A DNA stretch of 64,000 nucleotides from Aradus depressus (Eukaryota > Arthropoda > Insecta > Hemiptera > Aradidae): the NCBI GenBank assembly GCA_963662175.1, contig OY759223.1, positions 19,693,460 to 19,757,459 of the forward strand. The letters are read 5' to 3'. Made by a program: the position numbers and the translations under genes. Below the pieces are notes generated by a model, which saw only the letters and a program-made list of their open reading frames with translations, ran no database searches and was not told the origin of the DNA. Position 1 is the stretch's first letter. Every line of letters starts with the position of its first letter. Below are positions 42,529-56,300 of the stretch, in pieces.

Positions 42529-45500
42529 ATGACAGACGTTCTCGAGTTTTCGGATATCACCGCTGAAATTAAAGGAGCATTGGTGAGTTAAATATATGCC
42601 TTACTACCTTTGTAATATTCTTCCATGTTTACTCCATGTTTGATGATGATTTAATTGATTTATTTTAGAGTCCTGGGCGTTTAAAGCTGACAGATCAAAA
42701 TATTAGCTTCAAGAATACACGAACAGGGAAAGTTGAACAATTGTCGCCTGCAGACTTGGACTTGTGTAATTGGCAAAAATTAGTCGGCACTTGGGGTCTT
42801 CGATTGTTTTTAAAAAATGGTTCCTTAAATAGGTTTACTGGATTCAAAGAATCGGTAAGATATTTTGTCTCAGTCATTTTTGCACAGTCCATTTTATTTT
42901 GCGTAGTTGACGTTTAGATAATTTTTATTTTGTTAGCGTATTTGTAATCAAGCTGCCGTTAGGCTTATTCTGAATCACCCTTACCTCAAAGTAGCATCCT
43001 TTTAACAAACTTATGTGAAGTAGCGAAGTCAAGAAAATGGAGAATTGTTAGATTATTGAAATATTGAGGAAATATGAGCTATTCAACTAATTTCAACACC
43101 AGAAAAAGAATGTATACATTATAATTGAGTTAAGCCTTTTTTAACGGAGGCGCACATTCTTATAACGCTTCATGTATGCTCGCGTTTTATGACATATTAC
43201 CTATAAGTTATATGTAGATTTTGTTCTGAGTTATTCACGAGAGGCTATTTGCGACATGTTGGCAAATATAAGCTCGTAGTCGGGTAAAAAACGGTTAAAT
43301 TCAAAACACAATAGATAATATCTTTTGCACGACTGTTGAAATAATTCCTATCATTGTGGGTTGAGTGCGTTATGTCTTCACTTGTCACCATTAGTTATAT
43401 TTATAGTTAACTTTAAAAAGAAATAGTGTAATATGGCATCCCGTATGCAGAGAATAATAGATTTGGCGCAATCCATGAATCATCTATATCAAATAGATAA
43501 AAAATTTCAAATTCGTGAGCTTCATCACTCCACATATTATGGAAAAAGGATATAAATAAATGAAACAGACTTCTTTTTTGAAATATTGTCTATTCCACAA
43601 AAATATTTTTACAAAAAGTACAGATTAGTTGTAAATGTACTAAGACGTCCTAGTATGTATATATTTAAACTTGACAATGGTGGGTAATGCCTAAACAGTT
43701 AGTTTCTGTATAACTATTTTTTGTTGAATAGACAATATTTAGAAAAATTTGTTTGTTTAATTTAGCAAGATTATTGTTTTGCAATCATAAGCAAGTTGGA
43801 GCCATTTCACGAGGTGTTAAATGCATTTTCCTTTTAAAATTTGTTTATAAAAATTATAATTGGAAAACTAAACAGAAAATTGTTGGTGCCACAATATATA
43901 ATGAAATAAGTCTCTTCGTAAAAACTAATGTTTATCAATTACAGGATTTTGCTTAACTCAACCAACTTTTAATAGCGTAAACGCTATTTAGGCAGCAACC
44001 ACAAGATATCATCCAAAAATATATAGTAAATCAAAAAAAAACTTTTAATATATTCTTTCACGATTACAATTAAAATCTTCATATTTGGTGTAATAAAATT
44101 AAATAACACCGATTATTTTTATTTCTAAACTTTTATTATTTTTGCAGGAGTTGGACAAAGTTGCCAAGTTTTTTAAAAACAAATATTCTCATGATTTGCT
44201 TGAAAAAGAGCTCAGCGTCCGAGGCTGGAATTGGGGTACTGCTAAATTCTCAGGGTCAATATTGAGTTTTGATGTGAACAATTTGACTGCTTTTGAGATC
44301 CCTCTCAGCAATGTGAGTCAGTGTACAACGGGGAAGAATGAAGTGACTGTTGAATTTCATCAGGTAACTCAAATTTAATGTTTGTATTTTACTTATCTAT
44401 TTTTGTTTGTATTGCCTTCTAAAACTCTAATAACTGGCGTTGTAATGAAAATATCTACACAAAATTCCAATCAAACTGTAAGGACGACACATCAATTTTC
44501 AGTGAAATTGGTTAATGGAAGGGGAGATCGGAGAGCTAAGTCCAAAAACTCAAATAACTGCCGGCATAAAGAATATATCGACATGAAATTTCATATTTAA
44601 AGTCAAAACCCCATGGGAACAATACCTGTTAATTTTCAGCGAATTCGGCCGAAGGGGATGGGACTTAACCCAAAAACTCTAATAACTCTGCTAATGTAAT
44701 GAATTTATAGGCACATTTTAATAATAGGATTTATGGTCCCTATGTAAGTCAACTATTGATTATTAGCCCAAACGGTCGACTGGTTTTGGGAGGAGGAGCG
44801 AAAAATTAATTCATTCTGTTGAAGTACATTGCGGATGATTCACCGTCGATTTTTTTTCCAATTATAATAAAGTATTGACTACTTTAGAGTAATATCAACA
44901 AAATAAATAATAGTATTATTTTGAATAGGTTCATTAATGTTTTTGTGTGTGTTTGTGATGTAGAACGATGAGGCTCCTGTAAGTCTGATGGAGATCCGTT
45001 TCCACATTCCCACCTCTGAACTGGCCGGGGATGATCCTGTGGAGGCCTTCCATGGTCAGGTGATGCAGAAGGCCAGCGTCATCTCTGTCTCCGGAGATGC
45101 TATCGCCATATTTAGAGAAATACATTGTCTTACACCCAGGTAAGCTCATGGTCAAGTGGTCTATCGTTATATTTACGTTTTGAGAAATAAAAATATTACC
45201 ATTGGTGTCTTGTAAAGAAAGTGTATTTAATAGGAAAAAGTTGATTATTCTTCTATTACATATATAATATATTATAAGCATACATAGATTTTCTCAAGAT
45301 TTTTCACGAAACTCTTTCCCAAAACTCCTGTCAGACAAATAAAGAATACAAACCACATGACCTCTCACTGACTCAAATAATTGATTGATTTGTATTTGGG
45401 ATTTAGAATTAGATTTATTGGGGTTGAAAAATATGATTTTTCATATGCTAACATGGAGTTGAAAAATATGATTTTTTGTTACAAATACTGTAAAATAGGT

Positions 45501-47619
45501 GAAACAATTGTTAGGAAAAAAAATTACAAATTAACGAAAAACTTTGATAACTTCTTGGGATGATGATGATAATAACTTCAGAAAATTCACTCGAGGTTCC
45601 GTCATGCAAGAAAACGAGGTCAAATCGCCTACTACCAGAACACTCTTTCGTCGCTCTGGTGGACTTGAACCCGACTCTACTATGGGCGTCCTAAATTTTG
45701 CCTACCTAGGTTTATTCGTTTAGGGTAGAGGTTTTAACGAATATCTGACTGACATTGCACAGGCTCGGGACCATCGCTTTACGTCCCATCCGAAGGACGT
45801 CGGGTTCAAGTTCTTTCACCTCCGGGTTTCGAACCTTCTATCTTGAGCTTAGTAGACAAGGACGCTACCTCTGAGCTACCGAAAAAATTCAGGGCACATC
45901 TATTAGTATTTGCCCTAATCTTAATTATATTTTACTAATCTTTTCTTTTATAAAAAGTCGAACAGTAGTTTTACTACCTCATTCGATGTACAGTTTTCAA
46001 TGGAATTTCATGTTTTGTGACCTGATTGGAAAATTTTTTAAAAAAATTCTGTCTGTGTATCTATGAACACCAGTTAGAATGAATGTATCGACACAAAATT
46101 TTATATGTGTATCCAGAACCTTCGAAGGACGACACCTATTAATTTTAACATCGAGTAATGGGAAGGGGGGAATGCCGTTGAAAGGAATTTACTAACACGA
46201 AATTTCTTGTTAATTCAAAGCCCTAAAAAGACGACCATAAATTTTCAGCGGAATCAACTCAAAAATTCCGAATGTAATGAATTTATCGCCCTAAAATTTT
46301 ATATTTAAATTCAAAACCCCATAAGGACGGCATCTGTAAATTTTCTACAAAATCAGTTGAAGTGAAGGGGGGTCGACTCAAATACCCTAACAACTGTCGA
46401 TTTACTGCATAAAATTACATAACATTTAGTATGAGGATTCAGAGAGTCACTATGTAAGTCAAATATTGAGTTATCCCAAACGGTCGATTAGCTTTGATTA
46501 ACTCGTCCTGGGGAAGTACATTACCCTTGATTTTCCTACAACTTTTTTTTAAATTATTGAATTATTTTATGTATATTTCAGAGGTCGCTATGATATTAAA
46601 ATATTCTCATCCTTCTTCCAACTTCACGGTAAAACATTTGATTATAAGATCCCAATGGCTACAGTTCTTCGACTGTTTGTACTTCCACACAAGGATGGAC
46701 GTCAGAACTTTTTTGTTGTAAGTATTTACTATTATTGTACTTCATCTATTAAAACCAGAAACGTGGTTCGAGAAATAAAAAATTAATGTTTTTTTTTCAA
46801 CAAAATTTCGATCCTAGTTTCTCCATTTAATTATATCGAAATCTGACATTTTTAGTATTAATATTTATTTCCATAACATGATAATTGGATATGTCACACA
46901 ATTTTGTTGATCAAAATAGGTTATAAATTATATTCATCAACAATTAAATCTTGGAATACATACATATGTGAGATGAGTTACAGATCATAAAAATAAAATA
47001 GATAAATAATAGAAAATAAATTAGTATAAAATTCCTAAAATCAATAAATATGTAGACACTGTTAAGTTATTATAACTCATGCCCGGGCTTTAACTACAAG
47101 GTCGTTTCACATACTATCAGAGCGCTCTTTCTTCACTCTGGACATGAGCCCGACTTTACCATGGGAGTCCTAAAAGGGTAGGGGTCTTTAGCGAGTACCT
47201 GACATCGCACAGGCTCGGGTACATCGCTTAACGTCCCATTCGAAGCACGGCATGCTTAAGTTTATTTTATCTCTCAGATAAAATAAACTAAAGACCTCGG
47301 CTGGGGTTTGAACCCGTGATCTTGAACTCAGTAAGCAAGCACTTGGGTCTCTTGAAGGAGCTGTTCAGTACAACCGCCTCTTCAGGGGTTCTCCTCAGAC
47401 AGGTCACGCGGCCAACGACGATTCAGAGAAAGTCCGTTTCTGAATGCCTCGAATATAAAATTTTTTAATTGAATACTTTTCAAATATAAGTAATAGAAAC
47501 AATTTTTCAGGTTCTTAGACATGTTCCAATAATAAAACTCATTTGGCAAATAGAATATTAATTACTTAAAATATTTTGTCACTAAATTATTAAAATTTTA
47601 TTTCAGAGTATTGTCTCAA

Positions 47620-47686
<67 letters not shown>

Positions 47687-50600
47687 AAAAATGTTTGTAA
47701 TTCAGTTTGTTGCGTTTGTACTCATATAAATAGTTAATTTTGTGTTTGTTCTCAGGTGAGTTTGGATCCTCCAATAAAACAGGGACAGACTCGATATCAC
47801 TATTTGGTGTTTCTGTTTGGACAAGACGAGGAATCCGCCATTGAACTTCCCTTTACTGAGTATGTTCGCCTTTCTTATATTGATAATAATTCAAATATAC
47901 ATAAGATGTTATATTATTAGTTAATTAATTTTTGCCTTGTGTAAGGGAGCTTCTGAAATATATGTTCTTCTAGTTATTTATGAGTTATATTATAAACAAT
48001 TCCACCTTTAATTTATATTTTATTGGGCTAAATCAGTAAATTAACAGATGTTCTGTATTGTCGTAAAAGAAACTGTATTTCTGGTATCCACACAGGAGAG
48101 TTTCTGACACCAGGGCAAGCTACGAAGGTGCTTCCGAACCTTTGGGAGTCGAGAATGAACACATGGATATAAATTCCCAACAGTTTTATTTTAAAAGACA
48201 ATATCTCTCAAAAATGATGAGAAGACCAGACGGAAACTAAACTGCAACTTACAGATGCTACTAATTCTATTCGAACTCCAGACTGACTGACACTCACTGA
48301 ACTCACCGTACCGACTGAACCCTGGTATTATTTCGTGAGGGTTCTTATAGTTAAGATTTTGGTGATTCATCGTTACATGACCCTTCTCTCTGGTTTCATA
48401 CAATATACCCCAAACTTTTTCCTTAGGAGATTACTCTGTTTCCCACTGTGGAGGGCCGATTTATCTAGAACATGAGATTGTCTTGAATGTGGGCTTTGTC
48501 AATCTAACTTGGACACAACAAAAAACAATAATATAACTTATTTTTTTTTACATAAAGATCAAATAAAATATTTTCAATAACTAAGAGTTAATTGCGACTT
48601 ATGCCCGAGTTATGGCCGACTTATGCCCCTAACTACGAGGTCATATCGCCTACTACCAGAGTGCTCTTTCAACGCTCTGGTGGACATGAGCTCGACTTTA
48701 CTTTGGGAGTTCTAAATTTTGCCTACCCAGGTTTATTCACCTAGGATAGTCGTCTATAACGAGTACCTGTCATTGTACAGGGACCATCGCTTAACGTCCC
48801 GAAGGACGGCGTGCTCAAGGGTTTTCACTTCCCAGTTTAAAAAACTAAGGGCCTCGTCCAGGTTTCGAACCCGCGATCTTGAATTCAGTGTATCATTAGG
48901 ATGTTATTGGTATATTAAATTAATGACGAACATAAGTTGTTCATTTATTGTATAAAAAAAGCTTTTTTAAATTCTGAGAATGTTTCAAGTTTTTCCCGAT
49001 ACGTTTTCTTTCAGAATAGTTATTCTTTTTATTATATTCTTTCAGAATTGTTCTTTTTTATTAATATTTTTATTTTGTTTTTGACAGAGCTGAACTAAAA
49101 GAGAAATACGAAGACAAGCTGCCGAAGGAACTGTCCGGTTCTACCTTCGATGTGATCAGTCGGATCATGAAGGTTCTGGTCAACAGGAAGATCACCGTAC
49201 CTGGAGCATTTGTCGGGTTAGTAGCCTCCATTGTTATACCGGATTACCGGGTGGACTACCATAAACCCGAAAAAAAATTGGGTAAAACTACAACAAAAAA
49301 GGAGTAAAACGCCACCAATCCCTGCTCTCTACTACATATTCAATTTTGAAAAAAAAAAACATTATTCTTCATTTCTTGTACCTTGTGATGATAGTTCCGT
49401 CTCTGTGCCATACTGTCTGATATTTTTCGCCTAATTGAGTATGTATTGTTTCAGACACTCTGGTACCCCGGCTATCGGATGTTCGTACAAAGCAGCGGCT
49501 GGGTACATGTACCCATTAGAGAGAGGATTCATCTACATCCCTAAACCTCCTCTCCACATCAGATTCGAGGAGATCGCCACAGTCAACTTTGCCAGAAGTG
49601 GAGGAAGTACCAGGTAATATCCATCTCCAGGGTGCCATCAACACCCAGATATACTTAAATTAACCAACCTCCGCTTCGTCTCAATATTTGTCAACATTAC
49701 AGTTTATAGTCCAGTTACTGGACTCATGCCCGGGCTTTAACTACAAGGTCATATCGCCTAATATCAGAGCGCTCTTTCGTCACTAGTGGACATGAGCCCG
49801 ATTCTACTATGGGAGTCCTTAAATTTTTATTCACCTAGGCTTAGGTGTCTTTAACAAGTAGGCACTTGCTTGACATCGTACCGTTGCTTAACGCCCCATG
49901 CGAAGGACGGCTTGCTTAAGAGATAAAATTAACTAAGGGTTTCGAATCCGCGATCTTGAGTACAGTAAGCAAGCATGCCTATCACTGAGCTTTTATTTAA
50001 AGAGATTTTTTTATGGAATCACTAATATAAGCAGTATCTTGTAAAATGGACTTAGAACCCGAAATAAATTCCGATTTTGGCCAAGTAAATAACGATTTTG
50101 GCCAGTAGTGAATCAACTATTTGCTTGAGTATTAGAAAAAGATGTGGTGGTGAATTTTTGAACAGCCAATGCGTTTTCTAGTTATAGCTTGCCATTCCTC
50201 TAACCCAAACAAAATGTATAAAACATAAACAAAAACAGTTTTTTGTTGGAGTCTTACCGGTTCGATGTAATTATGGAGTTAACAAATATTTGTTGTTTTT
50301 TTCATTTGCTTGTAGAAAATGGAACTTCCGAAAAGGAATTGGTTTGACACAATTTTTGTTACAGATAGGTTTTGGTCTCTACTAAATAACGAAAATAGAT
50401 ATTTTGAAGCATTTATTTTTTCAAATTGCAATTTAAACTAATAATATCCATTTTATGATTGACAATTTAATAATTGTTTACATAAGGAAAAAAATAAATT
50501 TTGAAAATGCCCGAATAGATGAAACGTATGTTAAAAATTAATATATTGAGGATGCTGGAGGGCGCTGGTAGCTCATTGGTATGCGTGCTTGCCTTCTGAG

Positions 50601-53220
50601 CTCAAGGACGTGGGTTCGTAACCCGACCGAGGCCCTTAGTTTATTTTATCTGGGAGGTAAAATAAACTTAAGCATGGGACGTTAAGCAATGGTTCCGAGC
50701 CTGTACGATGTCAGGTACTCGTTAAGGACCCCTAACTTAGGTGAATAAAAATTTAGGGTAGGGAAAATTTAGGACTCCCACAGTACAGTCGGGCTCATTT
50801 CCACCAGAGTGACGAAAGAGCGCTCTGTTAGTAGGCGATATGACCTCGTAATTAAAGCCCGGGCATGAATCATAAAAACTAACCTAACCTATTGATGTTA
50901 CAACTGGACTCAAGCACTCAAACAAGTATATAATTGAATTAGTAAATAAAAAACAAACTTGAAATATTGTCAAATAATAATAATATTTATTTCCGTTAAA
51001 CCAATACATGGTGATAGGATACATCGTAAGAGTTTATACATTAAGATAGCTTATAAATTAGATATATAAACAGATAGAGTCTGACACATGATTAGTAATA
51101 ACAATACTAGTAAAAAATCAAAATAAAATTAAGGGAATAAAAAATAAATACTTGAAAATATATTAGTACAAAAATAATAATATTACTTTCAATTTAATAA
51201 AAATTAAGATAAATATTTTTTATAACTCTTCCGGTGTGTTTATCACAACGATATTTCGGGTCGTTCTTACGCCCCTTCATCAGGTCCCAATTTGCGAAGT
51301 ATGGAAAAGAGAAAGAAAACAATGTTATAATAATTAATATAAATAAAATAACAAATACAAACTTAGTATTAAAAAATTTCAAATAATTTTTAAACTTTGG
51401 AGTATATTGGCGCTTTTTTCTTATTATTATTTTATTTATTTGAAATACTGTTTTTAATTTATATTTTATTTTATATTAAGCTATTATTAATGGATATTTC
51501 CCAGGTCTTTTGACTTTGAAGTTGAACTTAAAAGCGGAGTTGTTCATACGTTCAGTTCAATTGAAAAGGAAGAATATGGAAAGTTGTACGATTTTATTAC
51601 ATCAAAGAAGATGCACGTTAAAAATAAAAAATCAGTAAGTATTGTTCAATTAATTATTTGTATGTCATATGTGGTCAATTTGAAACCTATCAAGCTGCTT
51701 AATGGGAAACTTTAGAAAAGTTGAACCATGATTTGTACAACTAGAGAAAAATAACAGAAAAAGGAGTGACTATTAGGCTTAACACAAAAATGTCATTCAT
51801 TTCCAATAAAAAATCAATTGGTAATGTCCTTGTACTTCGTAATTCTTTTCACTTATATAACTTGATTTTTTTTTTTTTTTTGCGTGTTTAGGAAAAGATT
51901 GGCTATGCAGCGGATGATTTTGGCAATTCTGATGATGAGAAGGAACCAGACGCTTACCTGGCCCGAGTGAAGAGGGAAGCTGAAGAAAGGGACGAAGATG
52001 GAGGGGCTGACGATTCAGAGGATGAGTCGACCGACGAAGACTTCAAACCTGGCGGAGAGGAGAGCGATGTTGCCGAAGAGTAAGTAGTGGGACAAATATA
52101 ACCGCTTAGATCTTTCCAAGTTTATAATTATCTATATATAAATTTATCTATATTAATAAAATCTGTCTATAGTTAGTTATTATGACTCATGCCCGGGCTA
52201 TAACTACAAGGTCATATCGCCTACTACCAGAGCTCTCTTTCGTCACTCTGGTGGACATGAGCCCGACTCAACTATGGGAGTTCTTAATTTTGCCTACCCT
52301 AAATTTTTATTCACCTAGGGTAGGTTTTTTTTTAAAAAGTACCTGACATCGTACAGGCTCGGGACCATCGCTTAACGTCCCATCCGAAGTACGGCTTGCT
52401 TAAGTTTTTTTTATCTCCTGAATTAAATAAACTAAGGGCCTCGGTATGCAAGTATTAATAAAGTTGATAAGGGAATTATTTGCTCTAACATTAAGCCTAA
52501 ACGACTGATCGGATTTTCATGAAATTTCACGTATTACATTCTTATAAGCCCGATTGAAAAATATATATTGCCCACCGACATGAAATTTAATATTTAAATT
52601 CAAACCACTATTCAACGACACTTATTATTTTCCCGCGGAATCGGCTGAAGGGAAGGCAGGAATCAGAGGGGCCTCAACGAATATATCGACAGGAAATTTT
52701 ATATTTAAATTCAGAATCCCATATTAAATTTTAGTATGAGATTTCAGAATGCATAATGCATATCAACTATTTTTAGCTCAAACTCGATTGGGTTTGAAGA
52801 GAGTGCGAAAACTTAATTGATTAATTCGTTCTGGTGAAGTACATTGCCGGTGATCCACCGACGACATTTTAAAGTTTTTTGTTTGTCTTTCATTAAATAA
52901 TTTGGTTTCAGTTGTTACATTATTTAATTTTAATTTCCTTTTAGTACAATACATTTAAAATGTATCCACATATATTATATTTGCAATGTGAAAGCTCCAC
53001 GATGCTGTATTATAAGAAGTATCATCGACAAATAATGATACTCCTTCGGCATGTCATTACAGGGTTTCATAACTGTTGTAGAATATGACATTTTTTGCAG
53101 AGATATTGTGAAACACTTAATAAAAAATTAAGAAAAATGTACGTTTTCTAAAATATTGTTTATACTTGAGTATTTGTTAAGTCGTTGCTGATAATGGTAG
53201 CAATACTGAGAGTACTCCCA

Positions 53221-53303
<83 letters not shown>

Positions 53304-56300
53304 GGAATAGACTATATTTAAAAAAAACATACGATTTTCTTTAATGGAGTTTAGTTCCACCTACCTGCGTCTCTTTTCGTCAGTCCCTCAACGAAATCGG
53401 TTATAGTTATTTTTTATATTTTCTCGTTGTCTGTCTTACGTCCATATTTTAATTTAATTTTTTTTTATTATTTTTCATTCCGGTTTTAAATAAATTGAAA
53501 TTAAAATAAATTGATCTTAAATAAATTTATCATATATGTAATGCTGAAACAGGTAGTTTTTATATAAATATTTGGATTAGACAATTCAAAAAAATAAGTT
53601 GTCCGCATTTCTAGATGATTCAGTTCGTAATAATATGTATTTTGAACTTTATTATTCTTTTCAGATATGATTCCAATCCTGCATCAACTGACTCTGACGA
53701 AGAAGGAGAGGGTTCGGGAAGTGAAGGCGGGGAGAAGAAGGAAAAGAAAGAAAAAAAGAAAAAAGAGAAAAAAAAGAAAACTGTAACGGTCGTAAGTATC
53801 TATTTATCATTGAACGGGTCGACTGTGGTGGAACGACCGGAGTCGATCCACGGCAGTCGACTAAGAGCCCCATATTGAATGGGCATTCACAGTTGATTCA
53901 GTCCAGTCCTGTGTGAAAAAGTATTCAAATGGACGCGTTAGGAAATTATAAAATTGAATACTTATCATTAAAAATTAAAATTTTCCACTATAATATTCTA
54001 TGTAATCTATTAATTTAATTCAAAACTACTGATAGTTGTAAGGAAGTTTTGTATTCGTGCGAAAATCTGAGATTACATTTGAAAGGAATTTTACGTTTCA
54101 AGGTGAATGATGTACACTTTTGCGTGATTGGAACTTTATGAGCGCTCATATTACCCATGCAATTATTTATAAAAGTGATAAATGTAATTTTTAAAAAAAT
54201 ATTCATAGCTTGAAATAATTTTTGTAAAAATGTAAGCTGGCGTACCTCAAGTATTCACGTACTATAAGCGGTGTCCACAGTATCCTGACATCGGCTTGTC
54301 CATAGTTCATAAATTATTATCATCATTAGAAAATAATGAAATAAAAAAGAAAAAATACGTTTTCTAAACTTCCCAATAATTATGGAAATTTCTTGTTTCG
54401 TTTTCGTTCGCATTTCGCAAGATTTCAATCAATTTGCTTCCGACCATGTCTCAAAACAGAACTCGGCTCAAAAATAAAATAGTAGTAATTAAAGTGTATA
54501 ATCGAGAAAAGCCCAGCGTTATGGACTTAGCGGCAAAGTTTATAAGGTGGGAAAGACGCAGATCGTGACCATTTTAAAAGAAAGGCATGAACGTTCACTA
54601 GCATGGCAGGAACATGGGTTTTGAAATTGATCACCATTGTTTCAAATGTTTTTGCCGAGTAAAAGCAAAAAACCTCCTTGTTTCTGACTCTATGATACAG
54701 GAAAAGGCATCCGAAGTCGCCGAAATTTAGGTGATTTTAAATTTCAAAGGGGGATTTTTTAAAAAGCGTCTAATAGTTGGCTCGAAAAATTTAGAATATA
54801 TTTATAATTATATTTGACTCATTTTTACTGTGTATTCTTTTTTTCTTTTTATAGTTTTTCCTCTTGATAACGGACATCTCTGGATAAATGACTGTTAATA
54901 AATAACATAGACTAGATTTTGAAAAATGATATAATTATATTTCATTTCAAATACAAGGGCCAGTCGGCGTAGTTAAAAGGAAAAACAAAAATAAACAAAG
55001 TTAACTCTCCTGATGTGGAGGGGTGAATGTGGAAGATGGGCGGATGAACTGATCTCCAAACAAGGCCGAGAAGATCTGGGAGTAGGCTGAGGACGCCGTC
55101 ACACCAGATGAGCCAAGTACCAGACTTCAGAGGTCCACGGAAAGGCGATCCGGATTGACGAGAGAAGTTGGTGGCCTTGAGAAGTGCCCTGATGTCAACA
55201 GGCTGAAGGACCATGGAAGACTATCTGTCCAACACACTGACCAGCGGTCATAACACGAACTATTCCCCACTCCCCCACATTCATAGGCTCCTCCCACAAA
55301 TTGTTAATATGATGTAATATAAACATAAGAATAAATTACATGAGTAATATTGACCATAGTTATTATGATAATAATATTAATAATTATTAGAATAATTAAT
55401 GAAAGAAAACTTAAGAAAAATACCTCTACAAAAAATCAAAAATTAATTAAATGTTGCGCTAACATAACCGCCCACCAAATTTTATATGAAAAAAAATTTT
55501 AAAGAAATTACTTCTCTGAGTCACCCGATTGGGGAATCAGTGGCACACACTTAGATAGGGGACGTTTAAAAATACCCTTAAGAGTATGAACACTTACAAC
55601 CCTAACAATTCCGTCGGGACCTGGGAAGACGTCAGTTATTCTTCCGCGAGGCCATTGAGCAGGTGAGGAATGTTTGTCCCAAAGAAGAACCAAATCACCG
55701 ACATGAGGATGGTAAGTAGTTCTAAACCATTTTGGTCGTTGTTGGAGAGTTGTAAGATATTCATTCCTCCATCGTTGCCAATAGTGTTGAACTCTTTGTT
55801 GTACGAGTTGCCATCTGGTGAGTCGATTCTCAGGACTGTCCGTAAAGTCGACTTCTGGTCTCGTTGTTAGAGCTGTCCCAATCAAGAAATGACCTGGAGT
55901 AAGAATGTCTAGATCAGTAGGATCTGATGTTAAGGCACAAAGAGGTCTTGAGTTTAGAATCGCTTCAATCCTTGCGAACAAGGTGGTGAGCTCTTCGAAA
56001 GTGAAAGCTGTATCATTGAGAACGCGTTTAAAATGATTCTTCACGCACTTGACGCCGGCTTCCCAGATACCTCCAAAATTGGGTGAGTAAGGAGGGTTAA
56101 AAACCCATTCCACACCTCTCGTCAGTAGATGGGAAGACAAATCCTCTTGGACAGATTTTTTATGTAACCATTTCTGCATGTCAGAGAGATGCTTTGCCGC
56201 TCCGACAAAGTTGCTGCCACAATCTGACAGAATTTTAGTAGGGAGCCCTCTACGTGAAATGAATCTATCGAGCGTGGCCATGAAGGACGCTGTCGAAAGA

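Noticed and set aside
53160..53360. Reverse-strand ORF of alternating Tyr and Ile
   Set aside because: It is simply the translation of the (TA)n microsatellite.
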